DNA of 64,000 bases from Ferrimonas lipolytica (GCF_012295575.1 NZ_CP051180.1:2046001-2110000); one strand, 5' to 3'; shown: positions 6,773 through 16,799, numbered from the stretch's first letter. Made by a program: numbers and translations. The notes: a model not told the origin generated them from the sequence alone.

Positions 6773-9700
6773 TTAATGCACTGGTGGTCAATCCCCGCTT
6801 GATGATTATGGCCATTGCCTTAATCATGGTTGCTGGCTTTAGTTCCTTCAATCAGCTCGCACAAACCGAAGACCCCGCTTTCAAAGAGCGTTTTGCCGCC
6901 GTCATTACCGCCTACCCAGGTGGAACCGCTGAAAGGGTTGAATCACTGATAACCGAACCGCTCGAGTCTACCCTGCGCCAACTCGATGAGATTAAGCGAC
7001 TGGAGTCCGCCTCGCGTCCGGGCTTTTCTCGCATCACCATCGAGCTTAACTCCGGTGTTATCGATACCGAAGCGGTATGGAGCAAGGTGCGCGCCTTGAG
7101 TGACGAGAAAGCCGCGACCTTTCCTCGTGGGACATCACAACCACGACTCGATACTCAAGTATCAGCTGCATTTACTCGCATTCTTGCCCTACGCTGGGTT
7201 GGCCCAGGTACCATTGATATCAGCGCATTAGGACGCTATGGCGAAACGTTAGCTAACCGCTTACGCCGAGTTATTGGCACCGATTACGTTAAAGTTCATG
7301 GACGCCAGCAAGAGCAGATTTTGGTTGAGATTGGTGATGCTCAAATGCAATCCCTTGGCTTGACCACTGATCACGTTGCCGCGATTATTGCCGCCTCTGA
7401 TAGCAAAGGCTCCAGCGGTCGCCTATCCAATGACAACGTTCGTGCGCAGGTGGAGCTGGCTGGTGAGCTCGACTCGTTAGAGCGTATCCGCCAAGTGCCA
7501 CTGCGGCTCGGTGATCAACAACAAGGTGTGCGTTTAGGTGACGTAGCCGACGTACGCCGAGCACTCTACACTCCGTCGGAAGACAGTACCTTCGTGAATG
7601 GTCAACCAGCGGTGTTAGTTGCCGCAAGAATGTTACCCCACGTCAGGGTTGATCGCTGGGACCCGAAGGTCGACGCCCAACTCGAACAGTTGCAAAAACA
7701 GCTACCGAGTAACGTGGTTATTGAAACTCTATTTAATCAGCGCCATTACACCGAGCTTCGACTGCAGGATTTGGCAATCAATCTGGCCCAAGGGTTTGCA
7801 CTGATTGTCATTGTCTTGCTTATCACTCTTGGGCTACGCTCCGCACTATTGGTGGCTACGGCCTTGCCGTTAACAGTGCTTATCACCCTCACCTGCATGC
7901 AGTTCTATGGGTTACCTATTCACCAAATGTCGGTCGTCGGCCTAGTGGTGGCGCTGGGAATCATGGTCGATAATGCCATTGTGATCGTCGACGCCATTGC
8001 CCAACGAAAACGACAGGGATTACCCCCAGTAGAAGCGGTTCGCCGTACCTTGCAACACTTCTGGTTGCCATTATTGGCATCAACATTGACCACCGTTCTG
8101 GCATTTGCACCAATATTTCTAATGCCGGGCCCCGCCGGTGAATTCGTTGGTGGTATCGCACTCGCCGTAAGCTTCGCTCTGCTGGCATCTTACGCCGTTT
8201 CCCACACCCTAATTGCCGGACTGTCCGGTCGTTTTGTCAGTGCCGAGGCCGGTGCTCATTGGTGGCAAAATGGTATTCAACTTCCCGGCCTAATTAACCG
8301 TGCCAAAGGCGGTTTACAGTTCGCATTAGCACGGCCCAAAACCACCATCGTGTTAGTTATGTGCCTGCCGCTATTTGGTTTTTGGAGTGCAACCCAACTG
8401 GACGAGCAGTTCTTCCCACCGTCAGATCGGGATATGTTTCAGATCCAATTATGGCTGCCACCATCAGCCAGTCATGTCGCTACCGAAAAGCTGATGCTGG
8501 AGATGGACGGCTGGATCCGCAGCCAAGAAGGGATAAAACAAACCAGCTGGGACGTTGGCCGTAATATGCCATCGTTCTACTACAACCTGCGCGCAGCTCA
8601 ACGTGGCGTCAGTAACTTTGCCCACGGCATGATCACCGCGGTTGATTACCAACGAGCGAATCAACTCATTCCGTTATTCCAAAACGAGTTAAGCGCCCGT
8701 TATCCGCAAGCACAAATTTTAGTAAGAAAGCTAGAACAGGGACCACCATTTAATGCTCCGGTAGAACTGCGTTTGATCGGTGACGATTTCACTGCACTTG
8801 ATCGTGCAGGTGAAGAACTAAGGTTAATGCTGCAACAACAACCACAGGTGACCCACACTCGGGTTTCTCTGCAAACCGGTTTACCACGAGTGAAGCTAAC
8901 ACTCGATGAACAAGCCGTCCGAGCGGCAGGGTTAAACCTTGCGGAAGTGACCGCCCAGTTAAGCGGTAACCTTGATGGCAGTATTGGCGGCACTGTGCTC
9001 GAGGGCCCTGAGAGTATCCCTGTAAGGGTACGTTTGAGTGCAGACGCTCGTGAGGCCAGCAGCGATCTCGCCAACCTACCGCTGTCAACGCCAAGTGGCA
9101 AGTGGTTGACCATATCAGCCCTTGGCAATACCTCAATCGAATCAAGCCGCAGTGAGATCCCTCGACGTAACGGCGAACGGATAAATACCGTTATGGCGTA
9201 TCTGCAATCAGGTGTATTGCCTTCCACCGTATTAAATCGGGTACAGCAACAAATGGCTGAGCAGAGCTATCAGTTACCAAGTGGAACACGGTTGGAGATC
9301 GGTGGTGAGAGCGCTGAACGTGACGATGCTGTTGGTCAACTGTTGTCGAGTGTCGCCTTCATCTTAGTGCTATTGGTTACCATCGTGGCACTATCGTTCA
9401 ACTCATTCCGGTTAACGGTAGTGATCCTCGCCAGTGCTTTTCAGTCAGTCGGTTTAGGGCTGTTTTCCATCTTCCTAGGCAGCTACCCATTTGGTTTTAA
9501 CACTATGATTGGTCTTATGGGGCTGATGGGGCTGGCGATTAACGCAGCAATAGTTATCTTGGCTGAACTGGAACAGAGTCCAGCAGCGCGCCAAGGTGAC
9601 GTCGACGCCACCATTACTGCCATTGCCCGCTGTGGTCGCCATATCAGTTCAACCACAATCACCACTATTGGCGGTTTTCTGCCATTAATTCTGGCCGGTG

Positions 9701-9852
9701 GCGGTTTTTGGCCACCATTTGCGATTGCCATCGCAGGTGGAACCCTGTTAACCACCCTACTGTCGTTTCTGTTTGTCCCAGCAGCGTACCGATTGAGTCG
9801 ACGTTGGGGCGCACCGCAAGACAAAGCACCTTCACTAGCAGCTGCAGCATAG
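6769..9852 (+). CDS. RND multidrug efflux permease (AcrB/HAE1-like)
   Basis: 1027 residues, the standard RND length, with two halves each giving six membrane spans and a large periplasmic loop. Signatures include the first TM, TAYPGGTAERVESLITEPLE, GLVVALGIMVDNAIVIVDAI in TM4 (the Asp-rich proton relay), TLTTVLAFAPIFLMPGPAGEFVGGIALAV, and in the second half GLMGLMGLAINAAIVILAELEQ with TTITTIGGFLPLILAGGGFWPPFAIAIAGG. It is a proton-driven drug or solute exporter that works as a trimer with the adaptor encoded upstream. Sequence resembles the smaller MdtB/VmeI-type HAE1 pumps rather than AcrB itself. Substrate unknown. Confidence 0.93.
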   Translation: MINALVVNPRLMIMAIALIMVAGFSSFNQLAQTEDPAFKERFAAVITAYPGGTAERVESLITEPLESTLRQLDEIKRLESASRPGFSRITIELNSGVIDTEAVWSKVRALSDEKAATFPRGTSQPRLDTQVSAAFTRILALRWVGPGTIDISALGRYGETLANRLRRVIGTDYVKVHGRQQEQILVEIGDAQMQSLGLTTDHVAAIIAASDSKGSSGRLSNDNVRAQVELAGELDSLERIRQVPLRLGDQQQGVRLGDVADVRRALYTPSEDSTFVNGQPAVLVAARMLPHVRVDRWDPKVDAQLEQLQKQLPSNVVIETLFNQRHYTELRLQDLAINLAQGFALIVIVLLITLGLRSALLVATALPLTVLITLTCMQFYGLPIHQMSVVGLVVALGIMVDNAIVIVDAIAQRKRQGLPPVEAVRRTLQHFWLPLLASTLTTVLAFAPIFLMPGPAGEFVGGIALAVSFALLASYAVSHTLIAGLSGRFVSAEAGAHWWQNGIQLPGLINRAKGGLQFALARPKTTIVLVMCLPLFGFWSATQLDEQFFPPSDRDMFQIQLWLPPSASHVATEKLMLEMDGWIRSQEGIKQTSWDVGRNMPSFYYNLRAAQRGVSNFAHGMITAVDYQRANQLIPLFQNELSARYPQAQILVRKLEQGPPFNAPVELRLIGDDFTALDRAGEELRLMLQQQPQVTHTRVSLQTGLPRVKLTLDEQAVRAAGLNLAEVTAQLSGNLDGSIGGTVLEGPESIPVRVRLSADAREASSDLANLPLSTPSGKWLTISALGNTSIESSRSEIPRRNGERINTVMAYLQSGVLPSTVLNRVQQQMAEQSYQLPSGTRLEIGGESAERDDAVGQLLSSVAFILVLLVTIVALSFNSFRLTVVILASAFQSVGLGLFSIFLGSYPFGFNTMIGLMGLMGLAINAAIVILAELEQSPAARQGDVDATITAIARCGRHISSTTITTIGGFLPLILAGGGFWPPFAIAIAGGTLLTTLLSFLFVPAAYRLSRRWGAPQDKAPSLAAAA

Positions 9853-9943
9853 CCATATATCAACAGGCAGGGACGGTAAAACTGTAATAGCTATTGCCCC
9901 TCTGCCATCCTCCTATCACGCCTCGATTCAACCGATAACGATA

Positions 9944-10237
9944 CGCTGTGTACCAATAAAGTGTTGTTCTTTACAATGCTGTTAAAGCACCGGCTAGGCG
10001 AGTATTGATACAAGGGGAAAGCACTACCGCCGGAAAGCTTCTGCCGCATTGGAGCAGTCCAGCGAAGCGTTTTGGACTGTGACCTAAGGCAAAGGGGGAT
10101 TCCAAAGGGGGCGGAGCTCCCCCACCTAATGCATACAAGAATGTGCCATCGCCACCGCGACATCCTCCCCTAAAAGCACCGAAATCGAAAGAGCCGAAGA
10201 CTTGATATAAACCTCAACACTTAACTGTGACACAGCC
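9944..10237 (+). mobile_element. MITE copy A (294 bp)
   Basis: Begins CGCTGTGTACCAATAAAGTG and ends with TTAACTGTGACACAGCC. It is flanked by the 8-bp direct repeat TAACGATA (9936-9943 and 10238-10245). No ORF with transposase features. The right end is of the ACTTAACTGTG subtype. Confidence 0.9.
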
Positions 10238-10334
10238 TAACGATACGCTAGCGGCGTCAAACTAACGCCTGAATCATTGCTGATAGCACAGCTGTGTTGA
10301 TTACAATTAACGTCTAATCTGGTGCTGCCAAGAC

Positions 10335-10363
10335 AAAAAAACGCACAACCAAAGTTGTGCGTT
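10335..10363 (-). terminator. Terminator of cydABX
   Basis: A 10-bp stem AACGCACAAC / GTTGTGCGTT with a CAAA loop; read on the minus strand it is followed by a U-tract (the A-run 10335-10341). It lies 26 bp after the cydX stop. Confidence 0.88.
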
Positions 10364-10388
10364 TTAGGATGTAATCAAACCCTAGGGT

Positions 10389-10496
10389 TTAATCAGATTC
10401 TTTGTCCAAGGTCTCTTGGGCTTCAAGCCATAGGGCATTGATAATGCCGAAGGCGCAAGCCAACAATACACCTAGGAACCAAACGAAATACCACAT
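10389..10496 (-). CDS. cydX: Cytochrome bd oxidase small subunit CydX
   Basis: 35 residues, MWYFVWFLGVLLACAFGIIN at the N-terminus followed by ALWLEAQ. This is the single-span CydX pattern, with the conserved MWYF-W-LG start and the INALWLE segment. CydX binds CydA and is needed to keep the haems and activity of cytochrome bd. It follows cydB by 21 bp and has a good AGGAG site 7 nt before ATG, so it is the third gene of the operon. It is too short for a default ORF scan. Confidence 0.95.
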   Translation of the reverse strand: MWYFVWFLGVLLACAFGIINALWLEAQETLDKESD

Positions 10497-10517
10497 GAGT
10501 TAATCTCCTACCTAGGC

Positions 10518-11657
10518 TTAGTACAGCGACGTTGAGTTCTTTTCGATGTGTTCTTCGCTAATGCGACCAAACATCTTGATGTAACACCAAACCGTGTACA
10601 ACAGAATCAACGGTACGAAGATAGCTGCAGCAACTACCATCACGTTCAGGGTCAACTCAGAGCTGGTTGCATCCCACATGGTTAGCGATTGGTTTGGGTT
10701 CTTAGACGACGGCATCACGAATGGGAACAGTGAAATTGCCGCAGTCAAAACCATACCCGCTAAGGCCAGTGAGGAGCATAAGAACGCAAAACCACAGCGA
10801 TTCAGCTTGGTTAATACAATAACCAACAACGGCATCGCTACCGCTAACAGCGGTGCCAAGTACAGCACAGGGTAAGCGGTAAAGTTATTCAACCACGCGC
10901 CAGCTTGCAGCTCTACAGTTTTGTTCAGTGGGTTTGAAGGTGCCATAGTATCGATGGTAGAGGTAATTACGTAACCATCAATAAAGTTCACCAGCCACAC
11001 ACCGCCGATAACAAACAGTGCCGACGCAACTGCAGCAAAGCCGACAGATACTATACGAGCACGCTCGCGCAGCTCACCTTCGGTCTTCATCTGAAGCCAT
11101 ACACCACCGTGCATCGTCAGCATAGCGAAACACATTACACCAGAGAGCAGCCCATAAGGGTTAAGCAAACCAAAGAAGCCGCCATCATAGTAGTTACGCA
11201 TCCACTCGTCGTAGTAAAACGGTACGCCTTGGAACAGGTTACCAAATGCCACACCGAAGATGATTGGCGGTACAAAGCCACCAATAAACAAGCCCCAGTC
11301 CCACGCATTACGCCAGCGAGGATCTTCGATTTTCGAGCGGTAATCGAAGCCGATAGGACGGAAGAACAACGCAAACAGGGTGATCACCATGGCAATGTAG
11401 AAGCCCGAGAAGGCCGCCCCAAAAACCATTGGCCATGCCGCAAACAGGGCACCACCAGCGGTGATTAACCACACTTGGTTACCATCCCAATGAGGTGCGA
11501 TCGAGTTAATCATCACTCGACGCTCATTATCAGTCTTACCTATGAACGGCAGCAATGCGCCTACGCCCATGTCAAAGCCATCAGTAACGGCAAAACCGAT
11601 CATCAGCACAACGATCAGCGCCCACCAAATAAGGCGCAGAGTTTCATAATCAAACAT
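10518..11657 (-). CDS. cydB: Cytochrome bd ubiquinol oxidase subunit II
   Basis: 379 residues, same as E. coli CydB. It starts [33 protein letters not shown] and contains [31 protein letters not shown], both diagnostic of CydB. About nine membrane spans. With CydA it forms the high-affinity quinol oxidase used at low oxygen; CydB gives the structural partner and oxygen route. Start overlaps the cydA stop by 8 bp. Confidence 0.98.
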   Translation of the reverse strand: MFDYETLRLIWWALIVVLMIGFAVTDGFDMGVGALLPFIGKTDNERRVMINSIAPHWDGNQVWLITAGGALFAAWPMVFGAAFSGFYIAMVITLFALFFRPIGFDYRSKIEDPRWRNAWDWGLFIGGFVPPIIFGVAFGNLFQGVPFYYDEWMRNYYDGGFFGLLNPYGLLSGVMCFAMLTMHGGVWLQMKTEGELRERARIVSVGFAAVASALFVIGGVWLVNFIDGYVITSTIDTMAPSNPLNKTVELQAGAWLNNFTAYPVLYLAPLLAVAMPLLVIVLTKLNRCGFAFLCSSLALAGMVLTAAISLFPFVMPSSKNPNQSLTMWDATSSELTLNVMVVAAAIFVPLILLYTVWCYIKMFGRISEEHIEKNSTSLY

Positions 11658-13266
11658 GGTTTGGCGTCTCCTTGGCAGAGGAAGTCAATGCCGCATCAAA
11701 GCTGGCTTCCTTGGTTCCATTTTCAAAGTGGTAACGACCGGTCTTCAAGCTACTTGGCCCCAAACGGGCAAAGCGGAACATCAAGAACATCTCGATAACC
11801 AAGGCAACAGTGTAGAAACCACAGATAGCGATGATGGAGAAGATAAGATCAGCTTCACTTAGGCTAGAGGCCGACATGTAGGTTGGTAACACCTCAGCAA
11901 TGGTCCACGGTTGACGACCGTATTCCGCGACAAACCAACCGGAGATAATTGCGATCCACGGCGCAGGCAGAGTAAACAAAAGTGCTTTCAGCAACCACGG
12001 TTTCTCATCAACCTTCTGCTTACAGGACTGCCAGAACGCCAGACCAATCAGCAGAGCCATCAGCACCCCAAGACCAACCATCACACGGAAGCTCCAGAAC
12101 ATTGGACCTACTGCAGGTACAGAATCATCAACCGCTTTGGCGACCATACTGTTGTCCGCTTTAGATACGTCGTCGATGTAGCGCTTCAGCAGCATGCCGT
12201 AGCCTAAATCAACCTTAAGTTCTTCGTAGCGCGCCATCTCTTGGCTATTCAGCTGTTCATCTGACCGCAAGCGTTGCAGCAGTGCATAGCCTTCCATGCC
12301 GTTACGAATACGCTCCTCGTGCTCAACCTTGAGATCTTTGATGCCGGTTACCTGCTCGTCCAAAGAACGAGTCGCGATAATCCCCATTAGGTAAGGAATA
12401 CGTACCGCGTAATCAACGGTCATGTTTTCACTATCGGGAATACCAATCGCGGTAAATGGAGCCGGTGCAGGGTGAGTTTCAAACTCAGCTTCAATCGCAG
12501 CCAGTTTTACTTTTTGTACGTCACCAACTTCGTAGCCAGACTCATCACCGAGGATGATTACCGACACGATAGATGCCATACCAAAGGCTGCGGCAATAGA
12601 AAATGAACGACGAGCAAACGCCAGATCACGCCCTTTCAGAATGAAGTAAGAGCTGATGGCCAAGACAAACATCGCACCAGTAACGTAACCAGACGCGACA
12701 GTGTGCACAAATTTGACCTGAGCTACCGGGTTAAACAGCAGTTCACTAAAGGAGGTCATCTCCATACGCATGGTTTCGTAGTTAAACTTGCTGCCAACCG
12801 GGTTTTGCATCCAGCCGTTAGCAATCAGAATCCATAACGCCGATAAGTTAGAAGCAAGAGCGACCGACCAGGTTACCGCCAAGTGCTTCACTTTAGATAG
12901 GCGATCCCAACCAAAGAACATCAAACCAATCAGGGTTGATTCTAAGAAGAAGGCCATCAGTGCTTCAATCGCTAGCGGAGCACCAAAGATGTCACCAACG
13001 TAGTGTGAGTAGTAAGCCCAGTTGGTTCCAAACTGGAACTCCATGGTAATACCAGTAGTAACCCCCAAGGCGAAGTTGATAGCAAACAACTTACCCCAAT
13101 ATTTACACATATCTTTGTAAATCTGCTTACCAGTCATCACATACAGTGATTCCATAATGGCAAGCAGGAAAGTCATCCCCAAAGTTAGGGGGACAAATAT
13201 GAAGTGATACATCGCAGTCAGCGCGAACTGTAACCTCGATAGATCGACAACTTCATCGATAATCAT
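11650..13266 (-). CDS. cydA: Cytochrome bd ubiquinol oxidase subunit I
   Basis: 538 residues. The N-terminus ([22 protein letters not shown]) holds the haem-ligand His. Next come [26 protein letters not shown], the GDESGYE segment and the Q-loop with KYRxxL-like spacing (about 240-390). The C-terminal [12 protein letters not shown] precedes [16 protein letters not shown]. It carries haems b558, b595 and d, and oxidises ubiquinol. First gene of cydABX. Upstream DNA holds an ArcA-like GTTAA-TT-TTAAC repeat (13317-13328), in line with the usual oxygen control of cyd, though that is only inferred. Confidence 0.98.
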   Translation of the reverse strand: MIIDEVVDLSRLQFALTAMYHFIFVPLTLGMTFLLAIMESLYVMTGKQIYKDMCKYWGKLFAINFALGVTTGITMEFQFGTNWAYYSHYVGDIFGAPLAIEALMAFFLESTLIGLMFFGWDRLSKVKHLAVTWSVALASNLSALWILIANGWMQNPVGSKFNYETMRMEMTSFSELLFNPVAQVKFVHTVASGYVTGAMFVLAISSYFILKGRDLAFARRSFSIAAAFGMASIVSVIILGDESGYEVGDVQKVKLAAIEAEFETHPAPAPFTAIGIPDSENMTVDYAVRIPYLMGIIATRSLDEQVTGIKDLKVEHEERIRNGMEGYALLQRLRSDEQLNSQEMARYEELKVDLGYGMLLKRYIDDVSKADNSMVAKAVDDSVPAVGPMFWSFRVMVGLGVLMALLIGLAFWQSCKQKVDEKPWLLKALLFTLPAPWIAIISGWFVAEYGRQPWTIAEVLPTYMSASSLSEADLIFSIIAICGFYTVALVIEMFLMFRFARLGPSSLKTGRYHFENGTKEASFDAALTSSAKETPNHV

Positions 13267-14005
13267 TGTGCGTTCTCCTCAACTCCATCCGACTTCAACT
13301 GTCAGACAAGCAACGCGTTAATTTTAACTAATCCGAAACGGGAACCATTTGATGCGAAAAACCAAGTGTGTGGTGAGTAAACCGGTGACATCCAATTCTT
13401 GGGGGGAAATACCAACAGAAAAAATCATGAAGGCGGATGAAGCCAAGTTTATTCATTTCACACTTTTACTAACAATTGCAGTACATATAAAAATGCAATT
13501 TGGTTATCGAAATTGCTCTGGCGATCGGCTAATCTCAAACCTGTTACAACGTTTTTATAACACTGCTAATATTCACACTCCAACCCTGCCAGCAAAGCAC
13601 AATCATTTCCGTGCGCAAGCTCACGAATAACACCAACCATCGCGAACAATAATGCCGTTACCGTCACAGTTATTTATCAATCAGGAATTAAGAGTTCGAT
13701 TTGGTTTGAGCAAGATCACATTCAAAAGTGACTTCAACTGAGCAATCCAGAGAGTTTCGCAGCGCCACACCAGTCATAACAATAGCTAAGTAAAATTAAC
13801 CAGCAACACTCCCTTAACAGCTAGCACAAGTAGTTTGTTAACATCGGCGGGCACAATTAGGCATTAGAAAAACTATCTTAAAAAAATCAATTTTTCTAGT
13901 TTGTTGGATTGGCGATCACCCCTTAACATGCACCGCATAGAAATCATCCATATCGCGCTTGATTGTTGTTCATTGAGCGAGACAATTAATATTCCGGAGC
14001 ACATT
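13267..14005. other. Intergenic region between cydA and the micro-ORF
   Basis: 739 bp without a convincing gene. It holds the cydA upstream region, including GTTAATTTTAAC at 13317-13328, and A/T-rich DNA. A weak inverted repeat AGAAAAA...TTTTTCT lies near 13866-13898. A 93-codon open frame at 13349 has no ribosome site and an atypical composition, so I do not call it. Confidence 0.5.
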
Positions 14006-14083
14006 ATGAAGCTATTAGTTAAAGAAATTTCCGCACTGTACCTGCGCAGTTTCAAAGACTTAGGTCAATCTCAGATCAAATAA
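14006..14083 (+). CDS. 25-residue putative micro-protein
   Basis: MKLLVKEISALYLRSFKDLG plus QSQIK, encoded with a GGAG site (13996-13999) 6 nt before ATG and followed 15 bp later by a strong terminator. The peptide is basic and amphipathic: Leu/Ile/Val/Phe on one face, Lys/Glu/Arg/Asp on the other. I do not recognise it. The tight RBS-ORF-terminator unit is what makes translation likely; the alternative is a short regulatory RNA whose 3' hairpin is that terminator. A longer in-frame start at 13901 lacks a ribosome site. Confidence 0.5.
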   Translation: MKLLVKEISALYLRSFKDLGQSQIK

Positions 14084-14098
14084 ATTGGTCAACAAAAA

Positions 14099-14125
14099 AC
14101 ACCGAGCAAATGCTCGGTGTTTTTG
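14099..14125 (+). terminator. Terminator after the 25-residue ORF
   Basis: Perfect 10-bp stem ACACCGAGCA / TGCTCGGTGT with an AA loop, then TTTTTG-like tract. Confidence 0.9.
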
Positions 14126-14247
14126 TATTAAGTCCCCATAACTGCCACAGAGATTAGCGCAACATTCGCTTCAGCTGTGCCCTACGCATTGCCTTTGCAA
14201 CCATCCCACATCACTATAGGTTTTCTATCTCTGCTGAGGACTAACCT

Positions 14248-15378
14248 GTGTTCATCTCAAACGCCATGGACAGCGGCAATATTGACGTCATTGCATGCGA
14301 CTCTGCCGACAACATTCGTCTCAATATTCGCAACGATCTCAACACCCAAAAACATCAATGGTTTCATTTTAGTTTGCACAATGCCGCCAACCAACAATGC
14401 CAACTATTGTTTGAAAACGCAGGCACAGCGGCATACCCCTCAGGCTGGCAAGATTATCGGGCAGTAGCCAGTTACGATCGCGAGACGTGGTTTCGGGTAG
14501 ACACCAGCTATCAAGACGGTCAGTTGGTGATCAATCACTTAGTGGAAGAAAATCTCATCTACTTTGCCTACTTCGCCCCATATTCGAGCGAACGCCATCG
14601 CGACCTCATTGCCGCATGTCAGGCTGACGATAAGGTTAACTACCTTGCCCTTGGGCAAACGATTGATGGTCAAAGCATGGATCTGCTGCAGATTGGTCAA
14701 GTAAGTGATGACAAGAAGATCTGCTGGCTAATTGCCCGCCAGCACCCCGGCGAAACGATGGCACAGTGGTGGATGGAGGGTGCCTTAGCAACGCTACTGG
14801 ATGACAGCAACGCTATTGGCCAAGCACTACTGCAGCAATGTGTGTTCTATATTGTGCCCAACATGAACCCCGATGGCAGCCGCCGCGGTCACCTTCGTCA
14901 CAATGCCACCGGCACCGACCTCAATCGTGCTTGGCGTAATACCAGCATAGATAACAGCCCAGAGGTCTATCTGGTTCGACAAAAAATGGAGCAGACCGGC
15001 GTCGATTTTTTCCTAGACGTTCATGGTGATGAAGGCTTGCCATATAACTTCATCGCTGGTGCTGAAGGAATCCCAAACTGGAGCAATACTCGCCAAGCTC
15101 AACTTGATGGCTACAAAGTGGCACTGGCTCAGGCTACCCCAGAGTTTCAAACCCAATTTGGCTATCCAATTGATGAGCCCGGCAAGGCCAATCTTGATGT
15201 TGGCAGCAACTTTATTGCCCAACACTTTGGTTGTTTATCAATGACTCTGGAGATGCCATTTAAGGACAACTCAGAGATGCCAAGCCCACTCTACGGTTGG
15301 AGCCCTGAGCGATCATCCGCATTGGCCCAGCCATGCCTGTTGGCATTATTGCGAACGTTAGAGCAGCAACTACTTTAA
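14248..15378 (+). CDS. M14-family cytosolic zinc carboxypeptidase
   Basis: 376 residues from a GTG start with GAGGA 8 nt upstream. An N-terminal beta-sandwich (about 1-125, WFHFSLHNAANQ...) precedes the M14 catalytic domain, as in bacterial relatives of eukaryotic cytosolic carboxypeptidases. Zinc ligands are seen in RQHPGETMAQWWMEG (His and Glu) and FFLDVHGDE (His). MNPDGSRRGHLRHNATGTDLNR supplies the substrate-arginine region, and MTLEMPFKDN the general-base Glu. No signal peptide, so cytoplasmic. The physiological substrate in bacteria is not known; tubulin-tail-type acidic peptides are the substrates of the eukaryotic relatives. Confidence 0.88.
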   Translation: MFISNAMDSGNIDVIACDSADNIRLNIRNDLNTQKHQWFHFSLHNAANQQCQLLFENAGTAAYPSGWQDYRAVASYDRETWFRVDTSYQDGQLVINHLVEENLIYFAYFAPYSSERHRDLIAACQADDKVNYLALGQTIDGQSMDLLQIGQVSDDKKICWLIARQHPGETMAQWWMEGALATLLDDSNAIGQALLQQCVFYIVPNMNPDGSRRGHLRHNATGTDLNRAWRNTSIDNSPEVYLVRQKMEQTGVDFFLDVHGDEGLPYNFIAGAEGIPNWSNTRQAQLDGYKVALAQATPEFQTQFGYPIDEPGKANLDVGSNFIAQHFGCLSMTLEMPFKDNSEMPSPLYGWSPERSSALAQPCLLALLRTLEQQLL

Positions 15379-15496
15379 TAATTTTCGACACCAGGGTGTC
15401 TTTCACCTTGGCGTCAAAAAATTGACAGACCCAACGCATTGCGTTAACTTTCTTGTAACATTTGCCAATATTGTTGGCATTGGCAAGGAGAGTTGA

Positions 15497-15913
15497 ATGT
15501 TATCTGTAATTATTATAATCGCTCTTGTTACATTGATTATCGCAGAGCTAGCGTTACGCCATGCTAGGTTGGCTCTTACTAGCAAGCCGCGGCCTCGATA
15601 CGTCACTAAAAAGTCTCAACGTGCCCAGCGGCTAAAACCTACTGCCAGCTCAGACAAGAATCCTTTATTCCGCTCACTGGTATCTCGGACAGAAAGCGAC
15701 AGCGTCTATTCGCCACGGCAACATCTCAAAACCGTTATCGAAGTCGATAAACAACGACGCTCTTTACAGATCTTAGGTTTTAAGCAAATGCCAACAAAAG
15801 TACAACTGAAACAACGAATGCGTTTGCTAGCGAAACGCTATCATCCCGACTTGGGCGGGGACATCCGCACTATGCAGCGCATTAATAAAGCTTACCAACT
15901 GTTAGTTAAGTGA
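15497..15913 (+). CDS. Membrane-anchored J-domain protein
   Basis: 138 residues. An N-terminal membrane span (LSVIIIIALVTLIIAELAL) is followed by a basic, Ser/Thr-rich linker and a C-terminal J-like domain (about 85-138): LGF...LKQRMRLLAKRYHPDLGGD..TMQRINKAYQLL, with the HPD tripeptide that stimulates the DnaK ATPase. It resembles small DnaJ-type co-chaperones tethered at the inner membrane. AAGGAG lies 7 nt before ATG. It stands alone; its client is unknown. Confidence 0.85.
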   Translation: MLSVIIIIALVTLIIAELALRHARLALTSKPRPRYVTKKSQRAQRLKPTASSDKNPLFRSLVSRTESDSVYSPRQHLKTVIEVDKQRRSLQILGFKQMPTKVQLKQRMRLLAKRYHPDLGGDIRTMQRINKAYQLLVK

Positions 15914-16064
15914 TACCACTTCAACGAATGATTGACCAATCTTACTGATTTAAACCAATATTAGGTATGCTTGCAGTTTTCCGTTTAAATTTCACACGAC
16001 AGCTGGACAAACATACAGTTATCAATGTATAAAACAAACACTGTACATTCATACATGGTTTTGT

Positions 16065-16772
16065 ATGTCCACTTTTCAACTTCGACAACAAGCGGCTTTG
16101 CCTTGGCTCCAAAATTTAGGGCAACAAACCGTTGCACTTGCCGCCTTTTGTCTTGCCGATAACCATCAACCACTGGCGTCCTACAGAAGCCATAACCCCG
16201 GTTCGAACCACAACGCGTGGCTAGAGCTGTGCCCAAGTAAACACATCAATAGCGTATTCACAGAGCTGTACCGAGTGATGCAGTGGGATAAAGAGTGCCT
16301 AATACTATGCAATGCGACCCAGTTGGGTATCATGCAGCTGTTCGGGCAAGCGGCTGGCTTCCGTCTTGGCCCGTTACGAGTAGCACAATTGCAAAACCGT
16401 CGTGGCAATCTCAGTCAATACTATCTACTGCATTTTCGCAAAGGCCGTCCGCCAGCAAGTTGGCGCCAACAACAGCAGCTATTTCAGCTGCCCTACCAAG
16501 CGGATGTCGCCATGCCTCAGCAGCTGTTTGAGTCGCTGCTAGAGCAATTTACCCAACCGAACGATCTGGTTATCGATCCCTTTATGCTCGATGGCAGCAT
16601 CGCCTCCTATACGTTACAACAGCAACGCCGCTTTGCTGGAGCGCAAGCCGACAGCGATAAATTTGATCTACTCAAACGGCAATTAAACGCCCTTCCCGAC
16701 GCCACCGAGCTGATGCGACAGAGCATTAGCGATAACAACGAAAATAGCACTGGTCAGATCCAACTACTGTAG
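16065..16772 (+). CDS. Degenerate N4/N6 DNA-methyltransferase-like protein
   Basis: 235 residues. The C-terminal part reads DLVIDPFMLDGSIASYTLQQ then QRRFAGAQADSDKFDLLKRQL, which follows the pattern of SAM-dependent beta-class DNA methylases (DPFxGSGT, RRFIGxDxxxxxxxxAxxRL). The middle part (ELYRVMQWDKECLILCNATQLG and AAGFRLGPLRVAQ) matches the strand/helix order after the catalytic loop. The expected catalytic DPPY/SPPY is absent where it should precede this (WLELCPSKHINS), and the glycine-rich motif I is altered. It may be an inactive DNA-binding derivative or a methylase with unusual motifs. Function not assigned. Confidence 0.5.
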   Translation: MSTFQLRQQAALPWLQNLGQQTVALAAFCLADNHQPLASYRSHNPGSNHNAWLELCPSKHINSVFTELYRVMQWDKECLILCNATQLGIMQLFGQAAGFRLGPLRVAQLQNRRGNLSQYYLLHFRKGRPPASWRQQQQLFQLPYQADVAMPQQLFESLLEQFTQPNDLVIDPFMLDGSIASYTLQQQRRFAGAQADSDKFDLLKRQLNALPDATELMRQSISDNNENSTGQIQLL

Positions 16773-16799
16773 CGGTTTAGCCAGAATTAGCTAGCGCTG

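Noticed and set aside
8700-9227. Long antisense frames inside the RND permease, purL and rbs genes
   Set aside because: Shadows of strongly coding opposite-strand genes; no ribosome sites or domain signatures.
13349-13630. 93-codon frame upstream of cydA
   Set aside because: No ribosome site, no recognisable features, low-complexity composition, inside the regulatory region of cydA.
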